Positions 8,067-17,152 of a stretch of 64,000 bases of DNA are shown one piece after another. A program made the translations under genes and the position numbers. Position 1 is the first letter of the stretch; each line of letters opens with the position of its first letter. This DNA is from Pseudanabaena sp. ABRG5-3 (GTDB taxonomy: Bacteria; Cyanobacteriota; Cyanobacteriia; Pseudanabaenales; Pseudanabaenaceae), in contig NZ_AP017564.1 of NCBI RefSeq assembly GCF_003967015.1, positions 61,504 to 125,503 of the forward strand. The letters are read 5' to 3'. The notes beneath the pieces are model-generated. The model searched no databases and had not been told where the DNA came from. It saw nothing but the letters and a program-made list of their open reading frames with translations.

Positions 8067-9329
8067 TTACTGGATCACAATTTTGGGACTGTTGTACCAA
8101 TTGTAAGTTGGACTATCAGGATCATCATCCACACCCAACTTACTTTCTGCACCATCAACCCGAACCCGCACTAGATACTCTCCCGCCTTCACATTCGTAA
8201 TCGGAATCTCAATCGTCGAGCTAGCACTAGGTAAAGGAGGACGATCAAACATATAGACATTGGGCGTTTCCATTGTCCATTCATTCAGCGCAATCACCAC
8301 CTGTTGCTTCTCACGCACCAATATATCCAACTGCAAGACCACCACTGCCGATCGCAAATGATCTTCAACCTCTTCAAGATCCCTTACTGATAGATTGAGA
8401 ATAGTCGGACAGAGAATAAAGGGTAATACATTGGAGGCGATCGCATTGGTCATCAGTGGTGAAGTGCTATCGAGACGATGCACCACCTGTAAGCTCTGGA
8501 CACCAGATTGGAGCATGGGTGAGACTGTGTTGCTTAGCGTAAAAGTAATTTCCCGATCCTTAACTTCCGTGGGCATTAATACCAAATCATCAATATGGAT
8601 TTCCACAATTTGGCTTTGGAGATTCCGTCCGCGAATCGTTAACACATTACCAATAGTGATCGGTTCAAAGCGACTACCCTGAACCATCACCTGCTCAATA
8701 TATGGAGAAGCTGGGAAAGGAGCAATACCTGCGGGAGAAGTATCACGCACAGGTAGCGATCGCGGCAAGGTTTCCCGACCTTCGATAATAATTAAACAAG
8801 CACGATAGGCAACAGATAGCACATAGGGAACTTGATAAAAAACTGACCATGCCTTCGATAAATCTTCTAGGGAAATATCCACAGGCAATACTGTCACCTG
8901 TTGCACCTGATCCGCAAGATTAGACTCAAATAGAAATGGAAATGTGGAATCACTACAGGTTGAACGAATCAAATCCGCAGTCAAGATTCTCTTATCTGCG
9001 AGGGTGCTAATAATACTTCCTAAAACCCTCTGAGGCTGTAATTCAGCATCACTTCCATAGCAGCTCATCATATAGTAGAGATCCAATGCTATCTGACGAT
9101 TTGGGGGACTTCCCTTAGAACGAATTGGTGGAGAATCATAATTTGCTAGGGAAGGATTACTCGATACTTGATATAAGAAAATATTTACCCCCACTTCAGG
9201 CGTACCCGTAGAGATGCCACTCGGAGGTAAGGTGGTTGCCCTTGCTCCTTCAATATCCTGTTGAATCGCTGCTTGCAGGACTCTTTGTAAAGTTGCCGTC
9301 ACAGTAGCGATCGCTAAATAATTACTCAT
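8067..9329 (-). CDS. cis16: Contractile injection system cap/terminator protein (DUF4255, Pvc16/Afp16-like)
   Basis: 420 residues. The N-terminal ~180 match the DUF4255 (Pvc16_N) pattern: an opening ATVTATLQRVLQAA helix, VNIFLYQVSSNPSLANYDSP, then IALDLYYMMSCYG and LQPQRVLGSIISTL. In PVC and Afp particles this family terminates tube and sheath at the distal end. The C-terminal half looks like IPT/Ig-type beta domains (VLTIRGRNL). Its ATG overlaps the stop of the NarL-type regulator by 8 nt (ATGAGTAA), so the two are translationally coupled. The tail structural genes run divergently from this pair. Confidence 0.9.
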   Translation of the reverse strand: MSNYLAIATVTATLQRVLQAAIQQDIEGARATTLPPSGISTGTPEVGVNIFLYQVSSNPSLANYDSPPIRSKGSPPNRQIALDLYYMMSCYGSDAELQPQRVLGSIISTLADKRILTADLIRSTCSDSTFPFLFESNLADQVQQVTVLPVDISLEDLSKAWSVFYQVPYVLSVAYRACLIIIEGRETLPRSLPVRDTSPAGIAPFPASPYIEQVMVQGSRFEPITIGNVLTIRGRNLQSQIVEIHIDDLVLMPTEVKDREITFTLSNTVSPMLQSGVQSLQVVHRLDSTSPLMTNAIASNVLPFILCPTILNLSVRDLEEVEDHLRSAVVVLQLDILVREKQQVVIALNEWTMETPNVYMFDRPPLPSASSTIEIPITNVKAGEYLVRVRVDGAESKLGVDDDPDSPTYNWYNSPKIVIQ

Positions 9330-10020
9330 CAGTGCTTACCAAACCTAACTTTAACGCCTTTACAATTGCCTGCGTGCGACTAGTCACACCCAACTTTTCA
9401 AATACACTCGTCAGATGCGCCTTCACCGTCGCGATCGTCACATGTAAATAATGCGAAATCTCCTCATTCGAGGCCCCCTTAATGAGCAAGTTCAGTACCT
9501 CCTGTTCGCGATCAGTCAAATGGATCGTTGTACTTCCCTGTAGCGATCGCCCCGCATAAAAATGAAAAATCCGAAAGAAACTGGTGGCAATATCAGGAGG
9601 CAAGAAAATTTCATCATTCATCACCGTAGAAATAGCATCATACAACTGACTACCAATGCGATCCTTTGCCACATAACCTCGCGCACCCAACTGCATCGCT
9701 CTAAATACCAACTCATCCTCACGATGTGCCGACAGAATCAAAGCCTTGCCATGATAATCCAATTTCTTTAAATCCATTAACACTTTCAGTCCACTATCTT
9801 CAGGTAACTCTAAAGCTAATTTCACATCCAAAAGAATGAGAGCAGGCTTCTGCTCGATCACCAACTTAATTGCTTGCTCACTAGAAGTTGCCTCCCCCAC
9901 AATCTGAAATTGCAGATAGCAATCATCACTATAAAAGCTCAGCAGTGTATGCAAACCTCGACGAAAAATGGAGTCATTTTCTACTAATAAAACTGATACT
10001 ACTTGAGCCGTTGTTGTCAT
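9322..10020 (-). CDS. NarL/FixJ-family response regulator in the CIS cluster
   Basis: 232 residues. The receiver domain, residues ~9-130, has an acidic pair replaced by ENDS, the phosphoacceptor Asp in LILLDVKLALELPEDSG, and Lys in YVAKDRIG. A LuxR-type helix-turn-helix lies at residues ~165-225 (LTDREQEVLNLLIKGASNEE, then TVKAHLTSVFEKLGV). It is divergent from the sheath gene across a 410-bp region with repeated sites, so it is the natural candidate to control the CIS operon. No cognate kinase is adjacent; the hybrid kinase at 33-36 kb is a distant possibility. Confidence 0.9.
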   Translation of the reverse strand: MTTTAQVVSVLLVENDSIFRRGLHTLLSFYSDDCYLQFQIVGEATSSEQAIKLVIEQKPALILLDVKLALELPEDSGLKVLMDLKKLDYHGKALILSAHREDELVFRAMQLGARGYVAKDRIGSQLYDAISTVMNDEIFLPPDIATSFFRIFHFYAGRSLQGSTTIHLTDREQEVLNLLIKGASNEEISHYLHVTIATVKAHLTSVFEKLGVTSRTQAIVKALKLGLVSTDE

Positions 10021-10430
10021 AGATCATTCTTTTAATTTCTCACTAGCAGAAATAAAAACTTTCTCAAGAAACTTAAGTAGGTAAATAAGCTTACTTAGAC
10101 ATTTGGCTAGCATCACAATAAACGCTAAAGCACGAATACTAGAGAAATACTGCCAAAATCAATACTTTTCCAGCAAGCCTTTCAACAAATACAGAAATTA
10201 TCTTGACTTTGAAATAAAACGTAATACACATTAAATTTCATCTAAAAGCCTTTATTAATCCTTAGCAATTGTTAACAAAACTTTTATTAATTCTTAGCAA
10301 TTAAATTTTGTTTAATCCCAAGAACTTTTACTTAGTCTCATTTTAGTAAAAGTATAGACTAAAGTCTAATAACCCTTAAATTTAATCCTACCTACTGTAT
10401 ACCTCTATAGACATAGTTAAAGGGTGGCAT
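10021..10430. promoter_or_regulatory. Divergent control region between regulator and sheath genes
   Basis: AT-rich, 410 bp. Two near-identical 20-mers, TTTATTAATCCTTAGCAATT (10251-10270) and TTTATTAATTCTTAGCAATT (10283-10302), lie 32 bp apart, three helical turns. At 10355-10368 there is an inverted repeat TAGACT-AA-AGTCTA, with a half-site TTAGTCT at 10332-10338. The last lies where a sheath promoter would be expected. The sheath start is preceded by AAAGGGTGG. Protein binding is inferred only. Confidence 0.55.
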
Positions 10431-12140
10431 ATGGCACTAGACTACTTCGCCCCGGGCGTATACGTCGAAGAGGTTGATAAAGGCAGTCGTCCGATTGAAG
10501 GGATCAGCCTGAGTGTGGCGGGATTTATTGGATTTACAGAAGATGTGCGTGGTGATGCAGAACTATTCAAACCGATGATGGTGACATCATGGGATCAATA
10601 TCGGGAATATTTCGCCGCCCCCGGTTCTGACGGATTTACTGACTTTGATGCTTACTTGCCCTTTGCTGTTAGTGGCTGGTTCGTCAATGGGGGTGGACGC
10701 TGCTGGGTAACAAGCATCGGTACTCAATTACCAGGCTCAACACCTCCACCTCCCGAAGCAACCGCTTTAAAGATCGGCACATCTAACAATAAGCCTGCGC
10801 TGATGTTTAACATCAAGCCTGCCGATGCCTCCGAAAGTCAATTAGCTCTTCCCGCCTCAGGCGATCGCCTTAAAGTCGTCATCCAAGAAAGTACTCCTAA
10901 GCCCTTACCCGATGACGCTCCTGCCGATGCCGAGCCACCATTAAATACAGGGGAATTTTTTAATGTGTTGGTTGTTCGTGGCGGACAAGAACTCGAAAGA
11001 TTCGAGCATGTCTCCATGAATCCCCAGATTGCGACCGATGTTGCTGACTATGTCGTAACAGCGATCGCTGATTCCGAATATGTCACCATCGCCGACATCT
11101 CCACCAGTGGACAGCCCCTCTCCCGCCGTCCTGCCAATGGAGCCTACGAAATCGCCCCACCTCCTTACATCTCCACAGTAGATCGCTTCGCCCGTGATCT
11201 GCTAGGACAGAGGGACGAGCGCACAGGCATCCAAGGCATGTTTGAAATCGACGAAACAGCGATGATTGCCTGTCCTGACCTCATGCGTGTCTACGAAGCA
11301 GGATTGATTGATATCGATCAAGTGCATGGTGTCATGGAAATGATGCTTAGCCTCTGCGAAAACGCTTTCCCCGGCCCTGCTTTCCGCATGGCAGTGATCG
11401 ATCCACCACCGATCAAACCCTCTAAGGGCATGGAAGCCGTGCCTCCCGATCGCCAAAAGCCCCAAGACGTAGCTCAATGGTTGAGCATGTTCAACCGTCG
11501 CTCGATGTTTGGCGCACTCTACTATCCTTGGATCAAGGTCGCCAACCCCCGCAAAGGTGGCAAGCCCTCCTACGTTCCTCCCAGTGGTCACATCATGGGA
11601 CTATGGTGTCGCACTGACCAATCTCGCGGCATCTTCAAAGCTCCTGCCAATGACACCCCCAGAGGCGTACTCGGTTTAGCCTATGAAACCAACATGCGCG
11701 AACAAGAGCTACTCAACCCCCTTGGCATCAACTGTATCCGCAACTTTGCTAGCTACAATCGTGGCTTCAAGGTTTGGGGCGCACGTACCCTCGTTGAACC
11801 AGACAATATTCAATGGCGCTATATCAGCGTTCGCCGCTTGATTAGCTACATCGAGAAATCGATTGAAATTGGCACACAATGGGTTGTCTTTGAACCCAAT
11901 GACACCGATCTCTGGGCAAGAGTCACCCGCACCGTCAGCAACTTCCTTGAAGGACTGTGGCGCAACGGTGCATTGTTTGGTGGTGCGTCTTCGGAAGCGT
12001 TTTATGTTAAATGTGACGGGACTCTCAATACAAACGAAACCATGATGATGGGTCGTTTATTTATTGAAGTCGGTATTTGCCCTGTCCGTCCTGCGGAATT
12101 TGTAATCTTCCGCGTCAGTCAGTGGTCGCCTAATAGTTAA
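10431..12140 (+). CDS. cis2: Contractile tail sheath protein (Pvc2/gp18-like)
   Basis: 569 residues. The N-terminus YFAPGVYVEEVDKGSRPIEG is the classic sheath start, whose extension threads into neighbouring subunits, and SVAGFIGFTEDVRGDAELFK begins the first domain. The conserved C-terminal sheath domain runs from about residue 420 (GVLGLAYETN, IRNFASYNRGFKVWGARTLV, IQWRYISVRRLISYIEKSIE) to the end (LFIEVGICPVRPAEFVIFRV). The middle carries a Pro-rich, Ala/Asp-rich stretch (residues ~155-180) that is probably surface exposed. It contracts around the inner tube to drive injection. It is first in the plus-strand tail operon. A 40-bp palindrome follows it. Confidence 0.97.
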   Translation: MALDYFAPGVYVEEVDKGSRPIEGISLSVAGFIGFTEDVRGDAELFKPMMVTSWDQYREYFAAPGSDGFTDFDAYLPFAVSGWFVNGGGRCWVTSIGTQLPGSTPPPPEATALKIGTSNNKPALMFNIKPADASESQLALPASGDRLKVVIQESTPKPLPDDAPADAEPPLNTGEFFNVLVVRGGQELERFEHVSMNPQIATDVADYVVTAIADSEYVTIADISTSGQPLSRRPANGAYEIAPPPYISTVDRFARDLLGQRDERTGIQGMFEIDETAMIACPDLMRVYEAGLIDIDQVHGVMEMMLSLCENAFPGPAFRMAVIDPPPIKPSKGMEAVPPDRQKPQDVAQWLSMFNRRSMFGALYYPWIKVANPRKGGKPSYVPPSGHIMGLWCRTDQSRGIFKAPANDTPRGVLGLAYETNMREQELLNPLGINCIRNFASYNRGFKVWGARTLVEPDNIQWRYISVRRLISYIEKSIEIGTQWVVFEPNDTDLWARVTRTVSNFLEGLWRNGALFGGASSEAFYVKCDGTLNTNETMMMGRLFIEVGICPVRPAEFVIFRVSQWSPNS

Positions 12141-12156
12141 TTGAAATTAATGATTT

Positions 12157-12196
12157 TAGATTGATATTCCTGAACTAGTTCAGGAATATCAATCTA
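12157..12196 (+). terminator. Perfect 40-bp palindrome between sheath and tube genes
   Basis: Arms 12157-12176 (TAGATTGATATTCCTGAACT) and 12177-12196 are exact inverted copies with no spacer. It begins 17 bp behind the sheath stop and lacks a downstream T-run. It may be an attenuator or an RNA-processing/stability hairpin setting sheath-to-tube ratios. The rest of the gap to 12366 shows only the AGGGAGA ribosome-binding region of the tube gene. Confidence 0.55.
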
Positions 12197-12366
12197 ACTG
12201 TTATGTACCCCAGTACATATTAATTTCACATACGCAATGGAAAAATTTATTAGAATTCTTAAAGTTTTTGCTGTAGTACTCATAAATCTATAGGTTTAGA
12301 TTTTATAATTACCGAATCTAATGAGCGGATACAAGGGTCAAATTATTAGGGAGATTAGATAGAAAA

Positions 12367-12840
12367 ATGCCTGAACTCAAGCCAATTCCTACTAGTAGAT
12401 TCTATGTAGAATTTGACGGTCTCACTGAAAAACTGATTAAGAGTGTTACCGAAGTTACCTTTACAGGTCAAACTCAAGGTCATGAAAAACCTCTTGCTTC
12501 AACTAAAGGAGGAAAGACATTATGGCAAAGTACTTCGTCTGGCTTTGAAGAAAATCCCAACGTTACCTTTGAGGCATATTTAATTGAAGGAGACATGGAC
12601 TTCTACAACTGGATGAAATCTACTATGCCTAAAAGCGAAGGTGGAGAAGGGAAGTGGTCTGGTAGTCGTAAAAATGGTTCGATCACTGCTTATGACAGCG
12701 AGGACAAAGAGATTCTTCGTTGGAATCTGACAAATTGTTGGATTAAGACTTATAAAGTATCTGACTTTAGTGCTGAAAGCAACGAGCTAGCTGTTGAAAC
12801 CTATGAAATCGTTGCTGAGGAAATCACGAGAGTTGTCTAG
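12367..12840 (+). CDS. CIS inner tube protein 1 (T4 gp19-like)
   Basis: 157 residues, the family's usual size. Typical features are the opening PIPTSRFYVEFDGLTEKLIK, the central FYNWMKSTMPKSEGGEGKWS segment that joins the two beta sheets, and the end WIKTYKVSDFSAESNELAVE. gp19/Hcp-like proteins stack as hexameric rings to form the tube that carries cargo. It is first of three tube-type genes in a row; it and the next are the likely repeating tube subunits. Confidence 0.92.
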   Translation: MPELKPIPTSRFYVEFDGLTEKLIKSVTEVTFTGQTQGHEKPLASTKGGKTLWQSTSSGFEENPNVTFEAYLIEGDMDFYNWMKSTMPKSEGGEGKWSGSRKNGSITAYDSEDKEILRWNLTNCWIKTYKVSDFSAESNELAVETYEIVAEEITRVV

Positions 12841-12982
12841 TGTTATCTATTTGATTGAGTGTAAAGCTAGTTTTTAGTGTTTCTTACAGATTAAATCAAC
12901 AATACAACTTGTTAAGCTAATCAAACAGACACTTACATAGTGACAGATTTTAGTTATGGTAAAAATTTGAGGTTGGTAAATT

Positions 12983-13456
12983 ATGGCGAATGGTGAGATT
13001 TTAGCTTGTTCCAAGTATTACTGGGAAATTGACGGTCTTACAGACTTGGCTGTCAAAAAAATCAGTGGTATTGGCTCCACTCTACAAACCGCTGGAACAG
13101 ACAAATCTTATGGAGTGAGTAAAGGAGGCAAGTCTGTTATCCAAGCCACAGTAACAGGTGTCAGCAATGCGAAGATTACTGTTGAGTTCGTCGCAACTGC
13201 TGAAGATAAGAGACTCTATCAATGGTTTGTAGATTCGCATTCTCAAGTCAGTGTTGGTGGTGGCTCGCAGACTAAAGGTCAAAGGAAAACATGTTCTTTA
13301 ACCGTTTATAATCAAGGCGGGGAAGAAGCTGCAAGATGGAATCTAACGGGTGTGATGCCTTCAAGCTACAAGAGTACGAAATTAGAAGCTGGTAGTGAAG
13401 GATTGTCAAGTGAGACAGTTGAATTTGTATATGAATCTTTACACCGTATAAAATAG
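12983..13456 (+). CDS. CIS inner tube protein 2 (T4 gp19-like)
   Basis: 157 residues, same fold as the preceding gene but clearly diverged (KYYWEIDGLTDLAVKKISGI, RLYQWFVDSHSQ, GVMPSSYKSTKLEAGSEGLS). Having two tube paralogs side by side is common in PVC/Afp-type clusters, where one forms the bulk tube and others make the baseplate-proximal ring. Which of the two is the main subunit cannot be judged. The SD-like GAGGTTGG lies upstream. Confidence 0.9.
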   Translation: MANGEILACSKYYWEIDGLTDLAVKKISGIGSTLQTAGTDKSYGVSKGGKSVIQATVTGVSNAKITVEFVATAEDKRLYQWFVDSHSQVSVGGGSQTKGQRKTCSLTVYNQGGEEAARWNLTGVMPSSYKSTKLEAGSEGLSSETVEFVYESLHRIK

Positions 13457-13517
13457 CTCTCAAAATTTTATATTCCATTCGATCATTACATAGTGAATTA
13501 CTACCTACGGTGATTTC

Positions 13518-14027
13518 ATGACTAACGCATCTGAGGAACCATCAGGCTCCCCAATTGAAGTATTAACTACTTCTAAATTCTATGTTGAAATCACCTTGCA
13601 AGGTAGTCTTGAAACAATTGATGGCTACTTTATGGAATGTAGTGGGTTATCGCGTAGTCAGGATGTCATCGAAATTGCCGAAGTTACGCCGCAAGTATGG
13701 GGGAAAAGTTCTTCAACTAAGGGAAGAGTGGTACGCACCAAAATACCAGGAAATGTGAAGTGTGACAATATTATCCTAAAGCAAGGCTTGACTATTTCCA
13801 TGACGATGTGGAACTGGTTGAAGGCGGTTGAAGATGGTAAGTGGTCAGAACAATTCCGAGATGGTGATATTACTGTTTATGATCAATCTGACACGGAAAG
13901 GGCAAGATTTCGGTTTAATGGGGCTTGGCCAGTGCGCTATAAAGTATCGGATTTTAAGGCTGATGGTAGCGAATTTGCGATCGCTGAGGTAGAGTTAAGC
14001 GTGAGAGACTTTTTAAGGATTAATTAA
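13518..14027 (+). CDS. CIS tube-initiator type protein (T4 gp19-like, Afp5-like)
   Basis: 169 residues. It has an extra N-terminal ~12 residues and the pattern FYVEITLQGSLETIDGYFME then CSGL, which separates the initiator-type gp19 proteins (Afp5/Pvc5) from the bulk tube. A basic strand (GRVVRTKIPG) and LKQGLTISMTMWNWLKAVED follow. It ends AEVELSVRDFLRIN. It probably forms the ring between spike/baseplate and the tube. The next gene begins 6 bp after its stop, so they are co-transcribed. Confidence 0.88.
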   Translation: MTNASEEPSGSPIEVLTTSKFYVEITLQGSLETIDGYFMECSGLSRSQDVIEIAEVTPQVWGKSSSTKGRVVRTKIPGNVKCDNIILKQGLTISMTMWNWLKAVEDGKWSEQFRDGDITVYDQSDTERARFRFNGAWPVRYKVSDFKADGSEFAIAEVELSVRDFLRIN

Positions 14028-14033
14028 AGATCA

Positions 14034-14357
14034 ATGATTCAAACAGAGTTTGAATTTACGCTCCCCAAGGGCTATGTCGATGGTGATGGCAATCTGCATC
14101 GTAAGGGTGTGATGCGTCTATCTAGAGCGATCGATGAAATTACGCCAATGCGCGATCCACGGGTAAAGAGTAATCCTGCCTACGCGACGGTAATTATCTT
14201 ATCGCGGGTGATTACTCGACTAGGGGGATTGGAGGAGATTAGTACATTGGTCATCGAAAATTTATTTGCTAGTGATTTGAGCTATCTCCAAAAGTTCTAC
14301 CGTCAGATCAATGAGTTAGAAGATACAGAATGGACAACTTTAACTGATGAATCCTAA
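14034..14357 (+). CDS. Small CIS tail-assembly protein, copy 1
   Basis: 107 residues starting IQTEFEFTLPKGYVDGDGNL, then HRKGVMRLSRAIDEI and VIILSRVITRLGGLEEIS. It is of the short phage tail-assembly type that follows tube-initiator genes in CIS loci. It could be a chaperone for baseplate or tape-measure assembly, but no experimental role is known to me. A clear paralog is encoded at 26262-26567. It ends the plus-strand tail operon; the next gene is convergent. Confidence 0.75.
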   Translation: MIQTEFEFTLPKGYVDGDGNLHRKGVMRLSRAIDEITPMRDPRVKSNPAYATVIILSRVITRLGGLEEISTLVIENLFASDLSYLQKFYRQINELEDTEWTTLTDES

Positions 14358-14421
14358 GTAAAAGACAAAAAGCTGCTAGCCCGATGATTGAGACTCCAGT
14401 TACAATAAAGTTTTGTGGAGC

Positions 14422-17019
14422 TTACTTAGGCTTCTTTCTCTTCTTAGGGCGATTACTCTTAGGATTGGCGATATTGGAGAGAGTATTCAATAGTTTTCTA
14501 AAGGAGAAAATCATGCCGATAATGCCAATAAAGACAAAGGCTACGCCGACATGACCTGTGGAGATTTTTTGACTAAACATCGATATTTCGGAAGGCGATT
14601 TTGAGTCGTAAATAATTGCAACAATTCCACCAATAACAGATAGGACGGATACTATGCCAACCATGTTAATTATTTGCGATAGGATTGGCGAAACAGCTTC
14701 AACGTTTTGTCTGCTTAGAGGTTTTTGAACTTGACTGATCTGTTGCTGTTGTTGAGAATTATCTGAGTTGCTTTGTTGTTGCTGTTGGTTATCCATTGTG
14801 CTGCCTTGTTGCTGCTGTTGTTGAATAGTGATTTGAGGTTGAACATTAATTTGCGGCTTAAATTCGATAAAGTTTTTGTCATTATTTGAATTTTGCCATT
14901 CTTTTTCTCTTGGAATTTGCCTCTCATTTTCTCCCGTATCTCCAATATCATCTAATAGTCCACGAACATTGACCATCTTGTAAGGTTTCTTTTGACATTG
15001 GATTTCTAGTTGGCGATCGCTCAAAAATTCTTGAAGGGTATCGAAAGGGTAAAAATGGGGATTTTGACTACCTCCGCAGGTGTTGCAGTTGCAGGGGATG
15101 AGCTTTTGGTATTTGTCGGCGAGGCGTTTGTAGGAGTTGTGGATTTTGTCGAGTTCGTGGGTGACTACTGTTAATAGATCGCGCTTGTTTTTGCCAGAGA
15201 CGCGGATCTTGATTTCGCGTTTGCCGTAGTTTTCGATGACTTCGGCGCGGGTGTTGGCATATTCGCGTTTATGGATGATTACGCCACTACGCCAGACATT
15301 TTGGGCTTCGATGCTTTCGTGCATGGCGACGATGAACTGACGCACCAGACCCTTGGGCATGAAGTCATAGGTATAGCGGAGGATCAGGTTTTCGGATTCA
15401 TCCCAAGCGTATTCGGGTTGGTTTTCGGTGAGGAGTTGGGGGGCGATGTAGATACCCTTGCACTGAGGGATTTCATAGCAGAGTTGGAACCTTTTCATTA
15501 ATTCCAGTAAGCCGCTATGCATTCCTGAATATTCGTCAGCGATCCAGATTTGGGCAAGTTCTTTGTTACTGAAGCGTCCAAAGTTACGGATTACTTCGGG
15601 ATTGTCGAGAACGGCATAGGCAGCATCGGTTCCCCATTTTGGTTTGAGGATGACGGTTTGATAGAGGGGTGACATTTCATCGTCTTGGAAATGCAGACAG
15701 ATGCCGAGGTCATGGAGATAGCCGCTAAGTTGTAATGCGTCTTTGCGTTCTTTAAAACCGTTGTCCTTGCAGATTTGCAGATATTCATTGAGGCTGATGT
15801 AGTTGCGCGGATCGTTCTCTAGGGCATGGCGGACTTTGACCCATGTTTTGGGGAGGGTTTGACCGATGTGGGGGAGTTGGTTGAGTTGATGTTGGGCTTC
15901 GGTCAGGATTTTTTCTAAATCGCGATTGGTGGCGAGATTGGTGGCAAAGACTGCTTTAAAACTGCCAAATTCTCCACGCAATTGGTTGACATTAATTTCT
16001 CTCTGACGGTTTTGTTTTTCATTTTTGATAATCAAAATCGGGCTGTTGTCGCTGAGGAGTTCGATGACGTTGAGCCAGTAGTAAAAGTCGGTATCTTCTT
16101 TGCGAGTATCGACAACGAGGAGATAGAGGGAGCGTTTGGTGAGGAAATATTGATGGGTGGAGTGATAGATTTCCTGTCCGCCGAAGTCCCAGATATTGAC
16201 GTTGAATTGATTGCTGTCGCTGCGGGGAAATGACCAATGTAAGACTTCGATGCCTTTGGTGCTGTCTTCTTCGCAGAGTTGATAATCGGAATTAATGATT
16301 TTGTTAGCAAGGGTGGTTTTGCCTGCACCGCCTTCGCCAACAATCAGGAGTTTTGCTTCGTAGAGGTAGTCTATTCCTTCGGTTTCTATTTGTTTGAAAT
16401 ATTCACGAATAGATTCGATGCCTTTTTCAACTATTTCTAAAGGAGGTTTTGTGATCGGATTTCTATCTAGTGCTAGATTAGATAGCCTCGGTAATTTGGC
16501 GATCTCCTTTGAAATTTCATTGAGTTTGTTTTCACTCAGGTCAAGATGTTGAAGATTAGATAGTCCCCCAATAGATTCTGGCATCACACTCAGATAGTTA
16601 TGACTTAGGTTAAGATGTTGGAGGTTAGGCAGATTGCCAATTGAGTCTGATATTAGTTTGAGACTGTTATAGCTTAAGTAAAGCGATTCGAGATTGTTTA
16701 ATCGTTCAATATAGTTAGGAACTTCACTGATAATGTTATTTCTTAGATCAAGAGATTTAAGATTAGGAAGCATTGTAATTCCTTCTGGGATGTGGTTAAG
16801 ACAATTATTTCTTAGGTATAGTAATTGGAGATTTTTTAATTGTATTATCGTTTCAGGGATTGTACTAAGACTATTGGAATTTAAACTTAATATCTTGAGT
16901 TTTTTGCAATTTCCTATCAATGCTGGCAATACTTCAATCTTCTCGCCCACCAGATAGAGTTCTTCCCAACCTTCCCGCGCCGCTTTTGCAATAAGTTCTA
17001 GTATTTGTGATGGAGACAT
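14422..17019 (-). CDS. LRR-Roc-COR (ROCO) GTPase with C-terminal membrane anchor
   Basis: 865 residues. Leucine-rich repeats fill residues ~20-195, about eight units of the L..L.L..N.L..IP type. The Roc GTPase has a P-loop GEGGAGKTT (K234) and DFGGQE at 278-283; the NKxD motif is degenerate (IIKNEK). A COR-like region follows to about residue 640, including a CNCNTCGG cysteine group. Next is a Gln-rich linker (residues ~720-760) and two membrane helices near 768-795 and 812-835. ROCO proteins are dimeric GTPase switches; membrane anchoring places this one at a bacterial membrane. It is convergent with the tail operon, so a CIS link is unproven. A polypurine repeat lies just before its start. 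Confidence 0.9.
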   Translation of the reverse strand: MSPSQILELIAKAAREGWEELYLVGEKIEVLPALIGNCKKLKILSLNSNSLSTIPETIIQLKNLQLLYLRNNCLNHIPEGITMLPNLKSLDLRNNIISEVPNYIERLNNLESLYLSYNSLKLISDSIGNLPNLQHLNLSHNYLSVMPESIGGLSNLQHLDLSENKLNEISKEIAKLPRLSNLALDRNPITKPPLEIVEKGIESIREYFKQIETEGIDYLYEAKLLIVGEGGAGKTTLANKIINSDYQLCEEDSTKGIEVLHWSFPRSDSNQFNVNIWDFGGQEIYHSTHQYFLTKRSLYLLVVDTRKEDTDFYYWLNVIELLSDNSPILIIKNEKQNRQREINVNQLRGEFGSFKAVFATNLATNRDLEKILTEAQHQLNQLPHIGQTLPKTWVKVRHALENDPRNYISLNEYLQICKDNGFKERKDALQLSGYLHDLGICLHFQDDEMSPLYQTVILKPKWGTDAAYAVLDNPEVIRNFGRFSNKELAQIWIADEYSGMHSGLLELMKRFQLCYEIPQCKGIYIAPQLLTENQPEYAWDESENLILRYTYDFMPKGLVRQFIVAMHESIEAQNVWRSGVIIHKREYANTRAEVIENYGKREIKIRVSGKNKRDLLTVVTHELDKIHNSYKRLADKYQKLIPCNCNTCGGSQNPHFYPFDTLQEFLSDRQLEIQCQKKPYKMVNVRGLLDDIGDTGENERQIPREKEWQNSNNDKNFIEFKPQINVQPQITIQQQQQQGSTMDNQQQQQSNSDNSQQQQQISQVQKPLSRQNVEAVSPILSQIINMVGIVSVLSVIGGIVAIIYDSKSPSEISMFSQKISTGHVGVAFVFIGIIGMIFSFRKLLNTLSNIANPKSNRPKKRKKPK

Positions 17020-17025
17020 GATTTT

Positions 17026-17046
17026 AAGGAAAAGGTAAAAATTGGG
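17026..17046 (-). repeat. Partial copy of the AAGGAAAAAGTAAAAAGG leader repeat
   Basis: AAGGAAAAGGTAAAAATTGGG, 7 bp upstream of the ROCO start, is a shortened form of the repeats at 17505, 17877 and 18597. On the transcript it is a polypyrimidine run. Confidence 0.6.
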
Positions 17047-17152
17047 TTCGGATTGAGAGGTTGAGATCCTCGACTTTTTCTACTCAAGCAACAGGAATTT
17101 GCAAATTCACAAAAAAGTCGGGGATCTGGGCTTGTAGGTAATTATCTATGAT

